Positions 18,163 through 26,596 of a DNA stretch of 64,000 nt are shown piece after piece. The position numbers and the translations under genes were made by a program. Position 1 is the stretch's first letter, and each line of letters opens with the position of its first letter. Below the pieces are notes generated by a model. The model was not told the DNA's origin, ran no database searches, and worked only from the letters and a program-made list of their open reading frames with translations. Origin of the DNA: Prauserella rugosa (lineage in GTDB: Bacteria; Actinomycetota; Actinomycetes; Mycobacteriales; Pseudonocardiaceae); NCBI RefSeq assembly GCF_000719975.1, contig NZ_JOIJ01000004.1, positions 302,724 through 366,723 on the forward strand, read 5' to 3'.

Positions 18163-19095
18163 TCATGCGGACGGCACGCGGCGCTCGGCCGACGGCGTGG
18201 TACCGAAGCGAGCGCGGTAACTGCGGGAGAAGTGCGCCGGGGAGCGGAATCCGTGCCTGCGGGCGATCTCGGCCAGCGACGTCCGGACGTGTGCCGGATC
18301 TCTCAGGAATCCGCGGGCTGCGTCGAGCCTGGCCGCCAGCACCGCCTGCGGCACGCTCTCCCCCGACCGCGCGAACAACCGCGACAACTGCCGTTCGGAA
18401 ATGCCGACCGCACCGGCGATGCGGCCCGCCGACAACGCGGGATCGGCCAGCTGCGCCGCGATGAACGCGTGTGCGGCCGCGAGATGTCCCGCGTCGGACG
18501 GACGTCCGCCGAGGACCGCGGGCAGCAGGTCCAGCACGGCCGCCTCGAGCGTGTCCCACTCGGCCGAGCCGCGCAGGGCCGCCGCGACGGTCCTGACCAG
18601 CGCGTTCCCGTGCGGCGAGCCTGCACCGTCGCAGCCGAGGACCAGCGGATGCGCCAGGCCACGGCGGCCGGCGGACTCGCGCAGCACGTCCCGCGGCGCC
18701 TTCAGGACGAGTTCGGTCAGACCGTCGGCGAACGCGCGCCGGAACGGCTGGTCCGCGTCGCACACGAGCGCCTGTCCTGGTCCCACGTCCGCGCTGCCGT
18801 CGCGGTGTTCGAACCGGCCGTGGCCGGCGAGTGCGAAGTACACGACCACCCCGTCGGCCGGACTGGTCGCGATCCGCGCCGCGTCTCGCCCCACGACGTG
18901 GGGCGAACCGGTCACCCTCGCCAGCTGCAACCGCGGCAGGGTGAGGTTGACCTCGGCGCCCTCGAACCGGCCGTGACCGATCGGATCGGCACGCAGACCC
19001 ACCAGCGAGCGTTCGTTGTGCTCCTCCCACGCGGCGAGCCTGCGCCCCTCGGGCACGTCACCGGTGTGGAACCGCGTCAGGCCGTGCACCCTCAC
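18163..19095 (-). CDS. AraC-family transcriptional regulator
   Basis: 310 aa from GTG at 19095, which overlaps the upstream AraC stop as GTGA; GTG at 19104 is the alternative. The C-terminal ~100 residues hold two helix-turn-helix units (RIAGAVGISERQLSRLFARS and SLAEIARRHGFRSPAHFSRS). The N-terminal part is an AraC-binding-like cupin domain. It probably controls the hydroxyquinol operon just downstream, after sensing an aromatic compound. The translational coupling to a second AraC gene is unusual. Confidence 0.9.
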   Translation of the reverse strand: MRVHGLTRFHTGDVPEGRRLAAWEEHNERSLVGLRADPIGHGRFEGAEVNLTLPRLQLARVTGSPHVVGRDAARIATSPADGVVVYFALAGHGRFEHRDGSADVGPGQALVCDADQPFRRAFADGLTELVLKAPRDVLRESAGRRGLAHPLVLGCDGAGSPHGNALVRTVAAALRGSAEWDTLEAAVLDLLPAVLGGRPSDAGHLAAAHAFIAAQLADPALSAGRIAGAVGISERQLSRLFARSGESVPQAVLAARLDAARGFLRDPAHVRTSLAEIARRHGFRSPAHFSRSYRARFGTTPSAERRVPSA

Positions 19096-20123
19096 CGGCG
19101 CCACCGCGCCACGACACCGCCGCCGCGGTCCGCGGCCTCGAGCCGCGCGGGCCGCTCGGCCAGCGCCTTCCTGCGGAACTGCGCCGGGGTCAGTCCGACC
19201 TCACGCTTGAACACCTGCCCGAAGTGCGACGCACCGGCGAAACCCCAGCGGGCGCCGACGGCCGAGGCGGGCACCTGGGCCAGGGCGGGATCGGCGAGGT
19301 CGATCCTGCAGCGTTCGATGCGGCGTTCGCGGATCCGCCGCGACACGGTCGTGCCCGTGCCCTCGAACAGGGCGTGCAGGGTGCGCGGGGACAGGAAGTG
19401 TGCGGCCGCGATGCGTCCGGGATCGAGGTCGGTGTCGCCGAGGTGGGCGTCGATGTAGTCGAGGACGCGCGCGAGCAGGTCCTCGTCGGCCGGGCGCGCG
19501 GGACGATACTGCCCGAGTTCGCCGAGCAGCATCGTGCTCACGAGCGTCATCAGCGAGCGCACCGTGGTGTAGCCGTGCACGCCGAGCGACTCGAGGTTGC
19601 GGTTCACGCCCAGCACCGTGCTCCACACCGTGTCGGTCAGACCGGGTGCGCACGCGAGCGGACGGGCCGTGATCTCGGCCAGCGGGTCGTCGCGCCGGGA
19701 GCTGATCGCGGATTTGGGGAACCGGATGCAGGTCGACCGGTAGTCCTTGCCCACCGTGAGGGTGGCGGGACGGCCGGAGTCGTAGAGGGCGAAACACCCG
19801 GGCCGCAGGAACGCCACACGATCGTCCTGCGCGATGCGGATATCGCCGCTGAGCTGCAACGTCATGACGTAGTAGCCGGCGTCCTCGTCGCGGATCGTGC
19901 TGCGGTCGCGGTACGCCGCGTGCGGGGCCGACGTCATGTCGATGAAGCTCACCCCGTGCAGCCTGCGATCACGGACGGTGCCGCTGAAACGGTCGGGCCG
20001 GTCGCAGTCGAACTCGAACCGCATGACACTGCGGCGGACCTGGTCGGTCCAGGACGGGAACGCGACGGGACTCGGTGACGGCCCTGATACTGCGAAACGG
20101 TCGGTGAGCGACGTAAATGACAT
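19092..20123 (-). CDS. AraC-family transcriptional regulator
   Basis: 343 aa. The start was set at ATG 20123 because GGAG lies 9 nt upstream; an ATG at 20132 would have no spacing. The N-terminal half is an AraC_binding_2-like sensor (RFEFDCDRPDRFSGTVRDR, YYVMTLQLSG). The C-terminal DNA-binding part has AAHFLSPRTLHALFEGTG and GARWGFAGASHFGQVFKRE. The gene at 35755-36711 is a clear paralogue (same domain layout and HF-SPR motif). It is divergent from the ring-cleavage operon starting at 20372, which it probably activates. Confidence 0.9.
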   Translation of the reverse strand: MSFTSLTDRFAVSGPSPSPVAFPSWTDQVRRSVMRFEFDCDRPDRFSGTVRDRRLHGVSFIDMTSAPHAAYRDRSTIRDEDAGYYVMTLQLSGDIRIAQDDRVAFLRPGCFALYDSGRPATLTVGKDYRSTCIRFPKSAISSRRDDPLAEITARPLACAPGLTDTVWSTVLGVNRNLESLGVHGYTTVRSLMTLVSTMLLGELGQYRPARPADEDLLARVLDYIDAHLGDTDLDPGRIAAAHFLSPRTLHALFEGTGTTVSRRIRERRIERCRIDLADPALAQVPASAVGARWGFAGASHFGQVFKREVGLTPAQFRRKALAERPARLEAADRGGGVVARWRR

Positions 20124-20371
20124 CGTTGTCATCTCCACGGTCCAACGTGCGTCGTTGCGGTCACGGTACCCAGCAACGCCGCGACACACCATGACCGCTG
20201 ACCGGCAGCGGTGCCACGCCGCCCTGCCGGGACTGGAGCGTGCTGCGCTCTCGCGACACCGCCGTGCACGCGCGCGCCAGACACCGGCGAACCCGCGTTC
20301 CTACAGTTCGGCTCATCGGATCGGGCAGGGGTCCGTATCCGGGTTCGGGTCTCAACGGTGAGGAGCCAGCC

Positions 20372-21325
20372 ATGACGTACGTGCAGGGATCGCACCACGT
20401 GACACTGTCGGTGGCCGATGCCCAGGAGGACGTCGACTTCCACGTCAAGGTCCTCGGCATGCGGTTCATCAAACGCACCGTGCTGTTCGACGGCGCGCTG
20501 CCGATCTACCACCTCTACTACGCCAACGCCGCGGGCGATCCGTCGAGCGTCGTCACCACGTTCCCGTGGGCGCAGGCGGGTTTCTACGGTAAGCGCGGGA
20601 CCAACCAGGCGCGTGAGGTGCTGCTGTCGGTGCCCGACCATTCCCTCGACTACTGGCACGACAGGCTGACCGGCCACGACATCGAGGTGACCAACGTCGA
20701 GCGCTTCGGCAAGCGCAGGCTCGCGTTCCACCATCCGTCGGGCATCGAGTACGTCATGGTCGGTAACAGCGGTGACGAGCGCATCGGTCACCCCGGCTAC
20801 GGCGTTCCCCAGGAACACGCGATCCACGGCATCCACGGTGTGGGTGTGCACATGGCCACGCCCGACCGAATGGTCGAGTTCGCGGGCGAGTCGTTCTTCG
20901 CCCAGGACGGGCTCACCGAGGAGGGCTCGGTGATCGGGCTCCAGATCGGCGACGCCAAACACGGCAACCACCTGGAGATCACCGTCAACCGCAGTGACGA
21001 CCAGGGCACGTGGGGTTACGGAGCGGGCACCTACCACCACTTCGCGTGGAACCTCGACACGCTCGACAACCAGGACGCCGTGAAGTTCGAGATCGAGGGC
21101 CGCGGCTACACCGACATCTCCGAGCTCAAGGACCGCAAGTACTTCAAGAGCGTCTACGTGCGCACGCCGAGTGGCGCGCTGTTCGAGCTCGCCGTCACAC
21201 ATCCCGACGGTGGATGGACCTGTGACGAGTCGCCGCACGAACTGGGCACCCGATTCCAGTTGCCCGAACAGTTCGAGCACCGCAGGGAGGAACTGCTGGG
21301 CCGGCTCGAACCGATCGACATCTGA
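20372..21325 (+). CDS. PcpA/LinE-like hydroquinone ring-cleaving dioxygenase (VOC family)
   Basis: 317 aa from ATG at 20372 with GAGGAG upstream. It has two vicinal-oxygen-chelate modules. The sequence follows the PcpA/LinE/MhqO pattern (RFIKRTVLFDGALPIYHLYY, VVTTFPWAQAG, IEGRGYTDISELKDRKYF, VYVRTPSG). The Fe(II) ligands expected from PcpA are present: a His at 9 (SHHV), a His at 222/223 (YHHFAW) and Glu272 (ALFELA). Such enzymes open hydroquinone-type rings rather than ortho-catechols. First gene of a five-gene operon with 0-150 nt spacing. Confidence 0.88.
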   Translation: MTYVQGSHHVTLSVADAQEDVDFHVKVLGMRFIKRTVLFDGALPIYHLYYANAAGDPSSVVTTFPWAQAGFYGKRGTNQAREVLLSVPDHSLDYWHDRLTGHDIEVTNVERFGKRRLAFHHPSGIEYVMVGNSGDERIGHPGYGVPQEHAIHGIHGVGVHMATPDRMVEFAGESFFAQDGLTEEGSVIGLQIGDAKHGNHLEITVNRSDDQGTWGYGAGTYHHFAWNLDTLDNQDAVKFEIEGRGYTDISELKDRKYFKSVYVRTPSGALFELAVTHPDGGWTCDESPHELGTRFQLPEQFEHRREELLGRLEPIDI

Positions 21326-21339
21326 GGCGGGTGAACCTC

Positions 21340-22329
21340 GTGACGGCACCACACGAGAAGGACGGACACGACGTCACCGTCCGGCGTGGACAGTTCTGGA
21401 TCCCGGGTGAGCGGATCGGCACCGAGCACGGCACCGTTCAGCGCGCTCCGATGTTCGTCCAGTGGGAGGCGCCTGCCGGAGCGCCGGCGCATCCGGTTCC
21501 GCTCGTGCTCATCCACGGCGGCGGTGGTCAGGGCACCGACTGGACCGGAACCCCGGACGGGCGTCCCGGCTGGGCGACCCGGTTCGTGGAGGCCGGTTTC
21601 GCGGTGTACGTCGTCGACCGGTGCGGGCACGGCCGGTCGCCGTACCACCCGGACGTCGTCGGGCCGATGGGTCCACCGTTTCCCTACGAGGCGGCGCGGG
21701 CGCTGTTCCTTCCGGACGAGGCCCGCTCCGACCAGACACAGTGGACGTTCGGCCGCGAACTCGGTTCCGAGCACGTCGACCAGCTCGTCTCACCGATGGG
21801 ACCGCTGCCGGCCGATCTGGCCGAGTCCCAACGGCTGGATGCCGACCGGCTGGCCGCGCTGCTCGATCTGCTCGGTGAGGCCGTGCTCGTGACGCATTCG
21901 GCGGGCGGTCCTGTCGGCTGGCTCACGGCGAACGCACGACCAGGCCGTGTGGCCGGCATCGCGGCGATCGAACCGATCGGCCCCGCGTTCGCGGAGTTCC
22001 CCGGACTCGGCACCCTCACGTGGGGCCTGACCAGTGCGGAGATCAGCTGCGATCCACCGGCCGAGCGCCCGGAGGACGTACCCGGCAGGTCGATTCCCGG
22101 CCTCGACGGCACGCCGGTCACGGTGGTGACCGGTGGGGCGTCGGCGTTCGCCGGGTTCGCCCCGCAGGTCGTCGACTTCCTGACCGGCGCGGGCGCCGGG
22201 GCGAGCCTGCTGCACCTGCCCGACGTCGGGGTCACCGGCAACGGTCACGGCCTCATTTTCGAAGCGAACTCCGACGAGACGGTCAAGCCCGTCATCGACT
22301 GGATCCTCGCCACGACGGCACGTTCCTGA
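21340..22329 (+). CDS. Alpha/beta hydrolase (esterase-like)
   Basis: 329 aa from GTG at 21340, with AGGCGGG 8 nt upstream; GTG 9 nt earlier is possible. It has an oxyanion-hole region LVLIHGGGGQGTDW, the motif VDRCGHGRS, nucleophile Ser in THSAGG, and a late His in GNGHGL. The architecture resembles large single-domain secondary-alcohol or ester hydrolases. Placement directly after the ring-cleaving dioxygenase suggests it acts on the cleavage product or an entry ester. Substrate unproven. Confidence 0.85.
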   Translation: MTAPHEKDGHDVTVRRGQFWIPGERIGTEHGTVQRAPMFVQWEAPAGAPAHPVPLVLIHGGGGQGTDWTGTPDGRPGWATRFVEAGFAVYVVDRCGHGRSPYHPDVVGPMGPPFPYEAARALFLPDEARSDQTQWTFGRELGSEHVDQLVSPMGPLPADLAESQRLDADRLAALLDLLGEAVLVTHSAGGPVGWLTANARPGRVAGIAAIEPIGPAFAEFPGLGTLTWGLTSAEISCDPPAERPEDVPGRSIPGLDGTPVTVVTGGASAFAGFAPQVVDFLTGAGAGASLLHLPDVGVTGNGHGLIFEANSDETVKPVIDWILATTARS

Positions 22330-22422
22330 CCTCCGGCGGCCCTGTCCGGCCGCACGTCGGCCGCTCGCGTGCCGGCACACCCCGCTGTCTCCGCACGCCG
22401 CCGGCACCCATCCACGCTCACG

Positions 22423-22449
22423 GCACAGAAGCCCACGCACAGAAGCCCA
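22423..22449. repeat. Short direct repeat in intergenic spacer
   Basis: GCACAGAAGCCCA occurs at 22423-22435 and 22437-22449. A related ACGCTCACGGCACAGA is at 22414 and again near 22458. It lies in the 158-nt gap before the monooxygenase gene. Slippage-type duplication; no known motif. Confidence 0.7.
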
Positions 22450-22487
22450 GGGCAAAGACGCTCACGGCACAGACAAGGATCGACATC

Positions 22488-23666
22488 ATGAATCGACTGC
22501 ACGTCAGCGACGAGTTCGACGCACTGATGGACCGGCTCGACGCGATCACCCCGATCCTCCAGGAGAACGCCGAGCAGGGCGAGGAACTCGGCCGCGTCCC
22601 GGACGAGGCCGCGAAGGCCCTGCACGAGACGGGAGTGTTCAAGGTCGGCATCCCGAAGGAACTCGGCGGGTACGAGTTCTCGCCACGCCAGGTGATCGAC
22701 ACGATCGCCAAGGTGTCCTATGCGGACGCCTCGGCGGGGTGGGCGTTCATGGCACTGCAGATGATCACCGGCACCACGGCCGCATACCTCGGCCCCGAGG
22801 CCGCGGCCGACCTGTTCCCGGACGTCGACGGCGGTGACTACGCCCTCATCGCGGGACAGGGCACCAAGCTCGGCACGGCCGTTAGGACCGACGGCGGGTA
22901 CCGCATCAGCGGCCACTGGCACTTCGCGTCCGGCATCTCGATGGCCAGCCACATCCACACCGCCGCCTTGTGCGAGGAGACGGGCGAGGCACTGGTGTTC
23001 ACGCTGCCCAAGGAGCAGGCGACGCTGGTCGACAACTGGGACGTGATGGGCCTGCGTGCGACGAGCAGCCACGACTACGTGTGCGAGGACCTGTTCGTGC
23101 CCGACACCCACGTCTACGGCATCGCCACCACCGACATCCGCCACGGCGGCACGATCTACCGCATGGGGCTGGCGAACATGTCCGGCATCTGCCACACGGG
23201 GTGGGCGCTCGGCGTCGGCAGGCGCATGCTCGACGAGATGCGGTCGTTGGCCGCCGCGAAGAGCGGAGCCCCGAACGCCTCGGTCGACACGCAGCAGTTC
23301 TACGCCGAGTACGCCCAGGCCGAGGCGAAACTGCGCTCGGCACGCGCCTGGGCGATGGAGGTGTGGGCCGACAACGAGGCCACATTGGACGCGGGCGAGC
23401 TGCTCAGCACCGAGCAGGAGACCCTGACCCGGCTGATGCTGAACAACACGACGTGGTCGGTGCACGCCGTCGGCCAGACGGTCTACAAGTGGGCGGCGAC
23501 GGCGGCCCTGCGTCGTGGAACCCTCCAGCGATACTTCCGCGATCTGCATGCGGGGACCCAGCACGTCACGTCCGGTCCGGTGGTGCTGCAGAACTGTGGC
23601 AAGTTGCTCAGCGGCCTCGCGCCGAACGCGCACTGGGTCTTCCTGGAGTTGCAGGAGGCGCAGTGA
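22488..23666 (+). CDS. Flavin-dependent monooxygenase, acyl-CoA dehydrogenase fold (group D oxygenase component)
   Basis: 392 aa from ATG at 22488 (AAGGA 8 nt upstream). It has the acyl-CoA dehydrogenase fold but the group D monooxygenase pattern seen in HsaA/HpaB-like oxygenases: GVFKVGIPKELGGYEFSPRQ, YADASAGWAFMALQ, DGGYRISGHWHFASGI, WDVMGLRATSSHD and C-terminal RYFRDLHAGTQH. The adjacent flavin reductase supports a two-component enzyme using reduced flavin and O2. Expected role: aromatic hydroxylation that prepares the substrate for the PcpA-like dioxygenase. Confidence 0.88.
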   Translation: MNRLHVSDEFDALMDRLDAITPILQENAEQGEELGRVPDEAAKALHETGVFKVGIPKELGGYEFSPRQVIDTIAKVSYADASAGWAFMALQMITGTTAAYLGPEAAADLFPDVDGGDYALIAGQGTKLGTAVRTDGGYRISGHWHFASGISMASHIHTAALCEETGEALVFTLPKEQATLVDNWDVMGLRATSSHDYVCEDLFVPDTHVYGIATTDIRHGGTIYRMGLANMSGICHTGWALGVGRRMLDEMRSLAAAKSGAPNASVDTQQFYAEYAQAEAKLRSARAWAMEVWADNEATLDAGELLSTEQETLTRLMLNNTTWSVHAVGQTVYKWAATAALRRGTLQRYFRDLHAGTQHVTSGPVVLQNCGKLLSGLAPNAHWVFLELQEAQ

Positions 23667-24175
23667 TGGAAGCACCCGGGGACACGCTGGCCGACCGGTT
23701 CGCCGCGGCGTTCCGGTCGCACCCGGCAGGCGTCGCGATCATCACGGCCGACGACGGTGCCGGTCCCACCGGCCTGACTGCGACGTCGGTGATCTCGGTG
23801 AGCGCGCGACCCGCGCTGCTGGCGTTCTCGTTGTCGGCCCGGTCGTCGGCCGCCCCGCGCATCGCGGCGGCCGGGGCCGTGGTCGTCCACCTGCTCGGCG
23901 CGGGCCAGGTCGAACTGGCCAAACGGTTCGCGACCGGCGGGATCGACCGGTTCGCACCGCCGTGCCGCTGGCACCGGCTCCCGACCGGTGAGCCCGTACT
24001 GTCCGGTGTGGACACCTGGCTGCGCGGGCGGATCACCGAACAGCTCACCGTCGGCGGGTCGACACTGGTCGTGGTGGAGGTCGACCACGTGCGTCCCGGC
24101 CGTGACCAGGACGTCCCGTTGGTCTACCGTGACCGCACCTGGTACTCCCTCGACGAGCAGGCGGTGATGACGTGA
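23666..24175 (+). CDS. Flavin reductase, HpaC-like
   Basis: 169 aa from ATG at 23666, overlapping the oxygenase stop (TGATG) with GGAGG at 7 nt. It has the flavin_reduct domain: HPAGVAIITAD, PTGLTATSVISVSARPALLA, FSLSARSSAA. It reduces FMN or FAD with NAD(P)H to supply the oxygenase encoded directly upstream. Its length is normal for the family. Confidence 0.92.
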   Translation: MEAPGDTLADRFAAAFRSHPAGVAIITADDGAGPTGLTATSVISVSARPALLAFSLSARSSAAPRIAAAGAVVVHLLGAGQVELAKRFATGGIDRFAPPCRWHRLPTGEPVLSGVDTWLRGRITEQLTVGGSTLVVVEVDHVRPGRDQDVPLVYRDRTWYSLDEQAVMT

Positions 24176-24828
24176 CCGCGGCGATGCACGAATGGGGTGC
24201 GGATCCCGACCGGGCGGCGCTGGCCGTTCTGACCGTCCACGGCCGTGGGCAGGATCCGTCGTTCATGGAGGAGACGGCACGCCGGTTCGGGCCCGTGCCG
24301 GTGCGATTCTTCGCGCCGGAGGCCGAGGGCAACACGTGGTATCCGCTGTCGTTCCTGGAACCGGCCGAGCGCAACGAACCCGCGCTGAGCCGGTCGCTGC
24401 GGGTGCTCGACTCGGCGGTGGACACGCTCGCACGGGCCGGGTTTCCCGCGGAGCGGGTGGCGCTGTGGGGTTTCTCCCAGGGCGCCTGCCTCGCCTCGCA
24501 CCTGGCCCTGACCGCGCCACGCTCGTTCGCCGGTCTGGTGTTGTTCACCGGCGGCTACATCGGGACGTCCCCTCCTGCGGTCGCCGGGGACGGCCCGCTG
24601 CGTGGGGTCCCCACGGTGATGCGCAGCATCGAGCACGACCCGTGGGTGCCGCGGTATCGCGTCGACGAGACGGCGGATCTGCTGCGCCGTGCGGGCGCGC
24701 GGGTGGACCTGCGCGTGGACGAGGGCGACGAACACATCATCACCGACGAGGCATGCGCCGCGGCCACGACACTGCTGACGACCGTGGCGAACGGCTCGGC
24801 CGGCACGGCCGCCGGCCACGCGACCTAA
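24172..24828 (+). CDS. Phospholipase/carboxylesterase-family hydrolase (MhqD-like)
   Basis: 218 aa from GTG at 24172 (GTGA overlap with the reductase). It has the carboxylesterase_2 pattern: VLTVHGRGQDPSFM, nucleophile Ser in WGFSQGACLASHLAL, an acidic residue near EHDPWVP and a His in EGDEHIIT. In Bacillus, MhqD-type esterases accompany MhqO-type dioxygenases in hydroquinone resistance, matching this operon. It overlaps the convergent acetyltransferase gene by 4 nt. Confidence 0.87.
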   Translation: MTAAMHEWGADPDRAALAVLTVHGRGQDPSFMEETARRFGPVPVRFFAPEAEGNTWYPLSFLEPAERNEPALSRSLRVLDSAVDTLARAGFPAERVALWGFSQGACLASHLALTAPRSFAGLVLFTGGYIGTSPPAVAGDGPLRGVPTVMRSIEHDPWVPRYRVDETADLLRRAGARVDLRVDEGDEHIITDEACAAATTLLTTVANGSAGTAAGHAT

Positions 24829-25337
24829 CAGACGCCGCCGAGTTCCTTGCCGTACCAGACCTCGGCGTACGGGCCCTGGTTGTAGGGCGAGATCTCGGTG
24901 TAACCGTGCTTGACGTACAGCCCGCGAGCCTCGACGAGGTCGACGCGGATGTCCAGCACGATACGGTCGGCGCCCATGCGCTCGGCCGCCCGGTCGGCTT
25001 CGCCGAGCAGCCGTCCGCCGCCCCCACTTCCCCGCCACAGTGGACGGACGAACACCTTCGTGAGTTCGGCGGTGTGCGAGCCGAGCACGCGCACGCCCGC
25101 GCATGCCGCGGGTTCGCCGTCGTACCTGCCGACGAGGAAGACGCCGCGCGGCGGCACGAGATCGTCGGTCGGCGTCTCGGCCAGTTCCCGTTCGATCTCG
25201 TCGGCCGTCGAACGGCGCCCCTCGTGGAGGAGGCGGTACCGGTCGGCGACCTCGACGTAGTACTCCCGAAGCAGCGCGGCCGCTTCGGGAGTGTCCACCG
25301 ACTCGGGGGTGACGGCCCAGGGATCGTGCTCGGTCAT
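24825..25337 (-). CDS. GNAT-family N-acetyltransferase
   Basis: 170 aa. Acetyl-CoA-binding motif A is in VRPLWRGSGGGGRLLGEADRA, and the C-terminal VKHGYTEISPYN is typical of GNATs. The first ~45 residues (PEAAALLREYYVEVADRY) are common in the actinobacterial subgroup. Its 3' end overlaps that of the hydrolase gene on the other strand. Acceptor unknown; no functional link to the ring-cleavage operon is evident. Confidence 0.88.
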   Translation of the reverse strand: MTEHDPWAVTPESVDTPEAAALLREYYVEVADRYRLLHEGRRSTADEIERELAETPTDDLVPPRGVFLVGRYDGEPAACAGVRVLGSHTAELTKVFVRPLWRGSGGGGRLLGEADRAAERMGADRIVLDIRVDLVEARGLYVKHGYTEISPYNQGPYAEVWYGKELGGVC

Positions 25338-25379
25338 CCCGGAATCCTCGCCGCCACCCCCGACAATTCCTGCACCGCC

Positions 25380-25411
25380 CGGTTACTGCGCCGTCCGGTT
25401 ACTGTGCCGTG
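25380..25411. repeat. Two tandem 16-bp units at the end of an acyl-CoA dehydrogenase gene
   Basis: CGGTTACTGCGCCGTC at 25380-25395 and CGGTTACTGTGCCGTG at 25396-25411, 14 of 16 identical. On the minus strand this repeats the last codons and stop of the gene ending at 25399, so a second TAA-containing copy sits just beyond the true stop. It is similar in kind to the repeat at 5801-5860. Confidence 0.8.
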
Positions 25412-26583
25412 ACGGCGTCCGCGTTGTTGACGAGCGCGCTCGGCGGCGTCAGCGCCGAACCGGAGGCCACGGCCCTGCGGCGGGCCGCGGCCACCCCGCC
25501 GAAGCTCTCGGTGATGGCCGTCAGCCGGGCGGCGTGGTGGGCGACCGTCGACTCGTAGGTCATGCCGATGCCGCCGTGCAGCTGCACGATCTCCTCGGCC
25601 GCCGTGGTCGCCGCGTCGCCGACGAACACGAACGCGTCGTCGGCCGCGGCCTCGATCGCGTCGAGCTCGGCGGGCACCTCGCGGCCGTAGTCGTCGTAGG
25701 TCTCGAGCACGGCCGTGGCCCACAACGCCATCGAGCGGGCCAGTTCCACCCTGGCGTACAGGTCGGAGGCGCGGTGCACGAGGGCCTGGAAGGTCGACAG
25801 CGGCACGCCGAACTGCTTGCGGGTCTTGAGGTACTCGACGGTGTGTGCGAGGCCGGACTCCATCAGCCCGACCGCCTCACCGAGCACGGCCACCCGCGCC
25901 CGCGCGGACACGGTGCGCAGCACCGCGTTCGCGGCCCCGTCGCCGAGCGGCGTGGCCGGCACGGAGCGCAGTTCGAGCTGCGAGGCCCGGCTCCAGTCCG
26001 CGCTGCGCCCGTCGGAGCGCGTGATCCCGTCGGCCGCGGCGTTCACGACGTACACGCGCGTCTGCTCGCCGTCGGCCGCGGTCACCAGCAGCGTCGCCGC
26101 CTGGTCCGCGTGCCGCACGGGTGCCTTGACCCCGGACAGCGTCACCGACCCGTCGTCGGCGCGCGCCGCGGTCACCGACGGCAGGGCGCTCCACGGTCTG
26201 CCCGGTTCGGCGTGCGCCACGGCGATCGTGGTGCCCTCGGCGAGGGCGGGCAGCAGTTCCGCGACCTGTTCGTCGCTGCCCAGGGAGGTGATCAGCCACG
26301 CGGGCAGGAACGCGCCGTCGAGCAGCGGTTCCGCGGCCGCGTGCTTGCCGATCGCCTCGAGGCTCGCGTAGACCTCGACCGGTCCGGCACCGGCGCCGCC
26401 GTGCTCCTCGGCGACGACGAGCCCGGGAATGCCCATCTCCGCGAGGGTCTTCCAGACCCCGTCGTTCCAGCCGCGCTCGGACTCCGTCGCCTCCGCGCGA
26501 CCTCCCGCCGCGTACCCGCGGCCGACCGCCGAATCCACGGTCTCGAACAGAAGTTTCTGGTCTTCGCCCAGTTCCAGGTTCAT
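25399..26583 (-). CDS. Acyl-CoA dehydrogenase, small-subunit type
   Basis: 394 aa. Acyl-CoA dehydrogenase fold with VEYLKTRKQFGVPLSTFQALVH and VQLHGGIGMTYE (flavin/CoA contacts) but a divergent middle region. It pairs with the next gene upstream, as in PimC/PimD and mycobacterial ChsE heteromers where one subunit is degenerate. Its likely role is alpha,beta-dehydrogenation of a CoA thioester made by the CoA-transferase encoded in the same operon. Distal gene of three. Confidence 0.88.
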   Translation of the reverse strand: MNLELGEDQKLLFETVDSAVGRGYAAGGRAEATESERGWNDGVWKTLAEMGIPGLVVAEEHGGAGAGPVEVYASLEAIGKHAAAEPLLDGAFLPAWLITSLGSDEQVAELLPALAEGTTIAVAHAEPGRPWSALPSVTAARADDGSVTLSGVKAPVRHADQAATLLVTAADGEQTRVYVVNAAADGITRSDGRSADWSRASQLELRSVPATPLGDGAANAVLRTVSARARVAVLGEAVGLMESGLAHTVEYLKTRKQFGVPLSTFQALVHRASDLYARVELARSMALWATAVLETYDDYGREVPAELDAIEAAADDAFVFVGDAATTAAEEIVQLHGGIGMTYESTVAHHAARLTAITESFGGVAAARRRAVASGSALTPPSALVNNADAVTAQ

Positions 26584-26596
26584 AGCCGGTTCCCTC

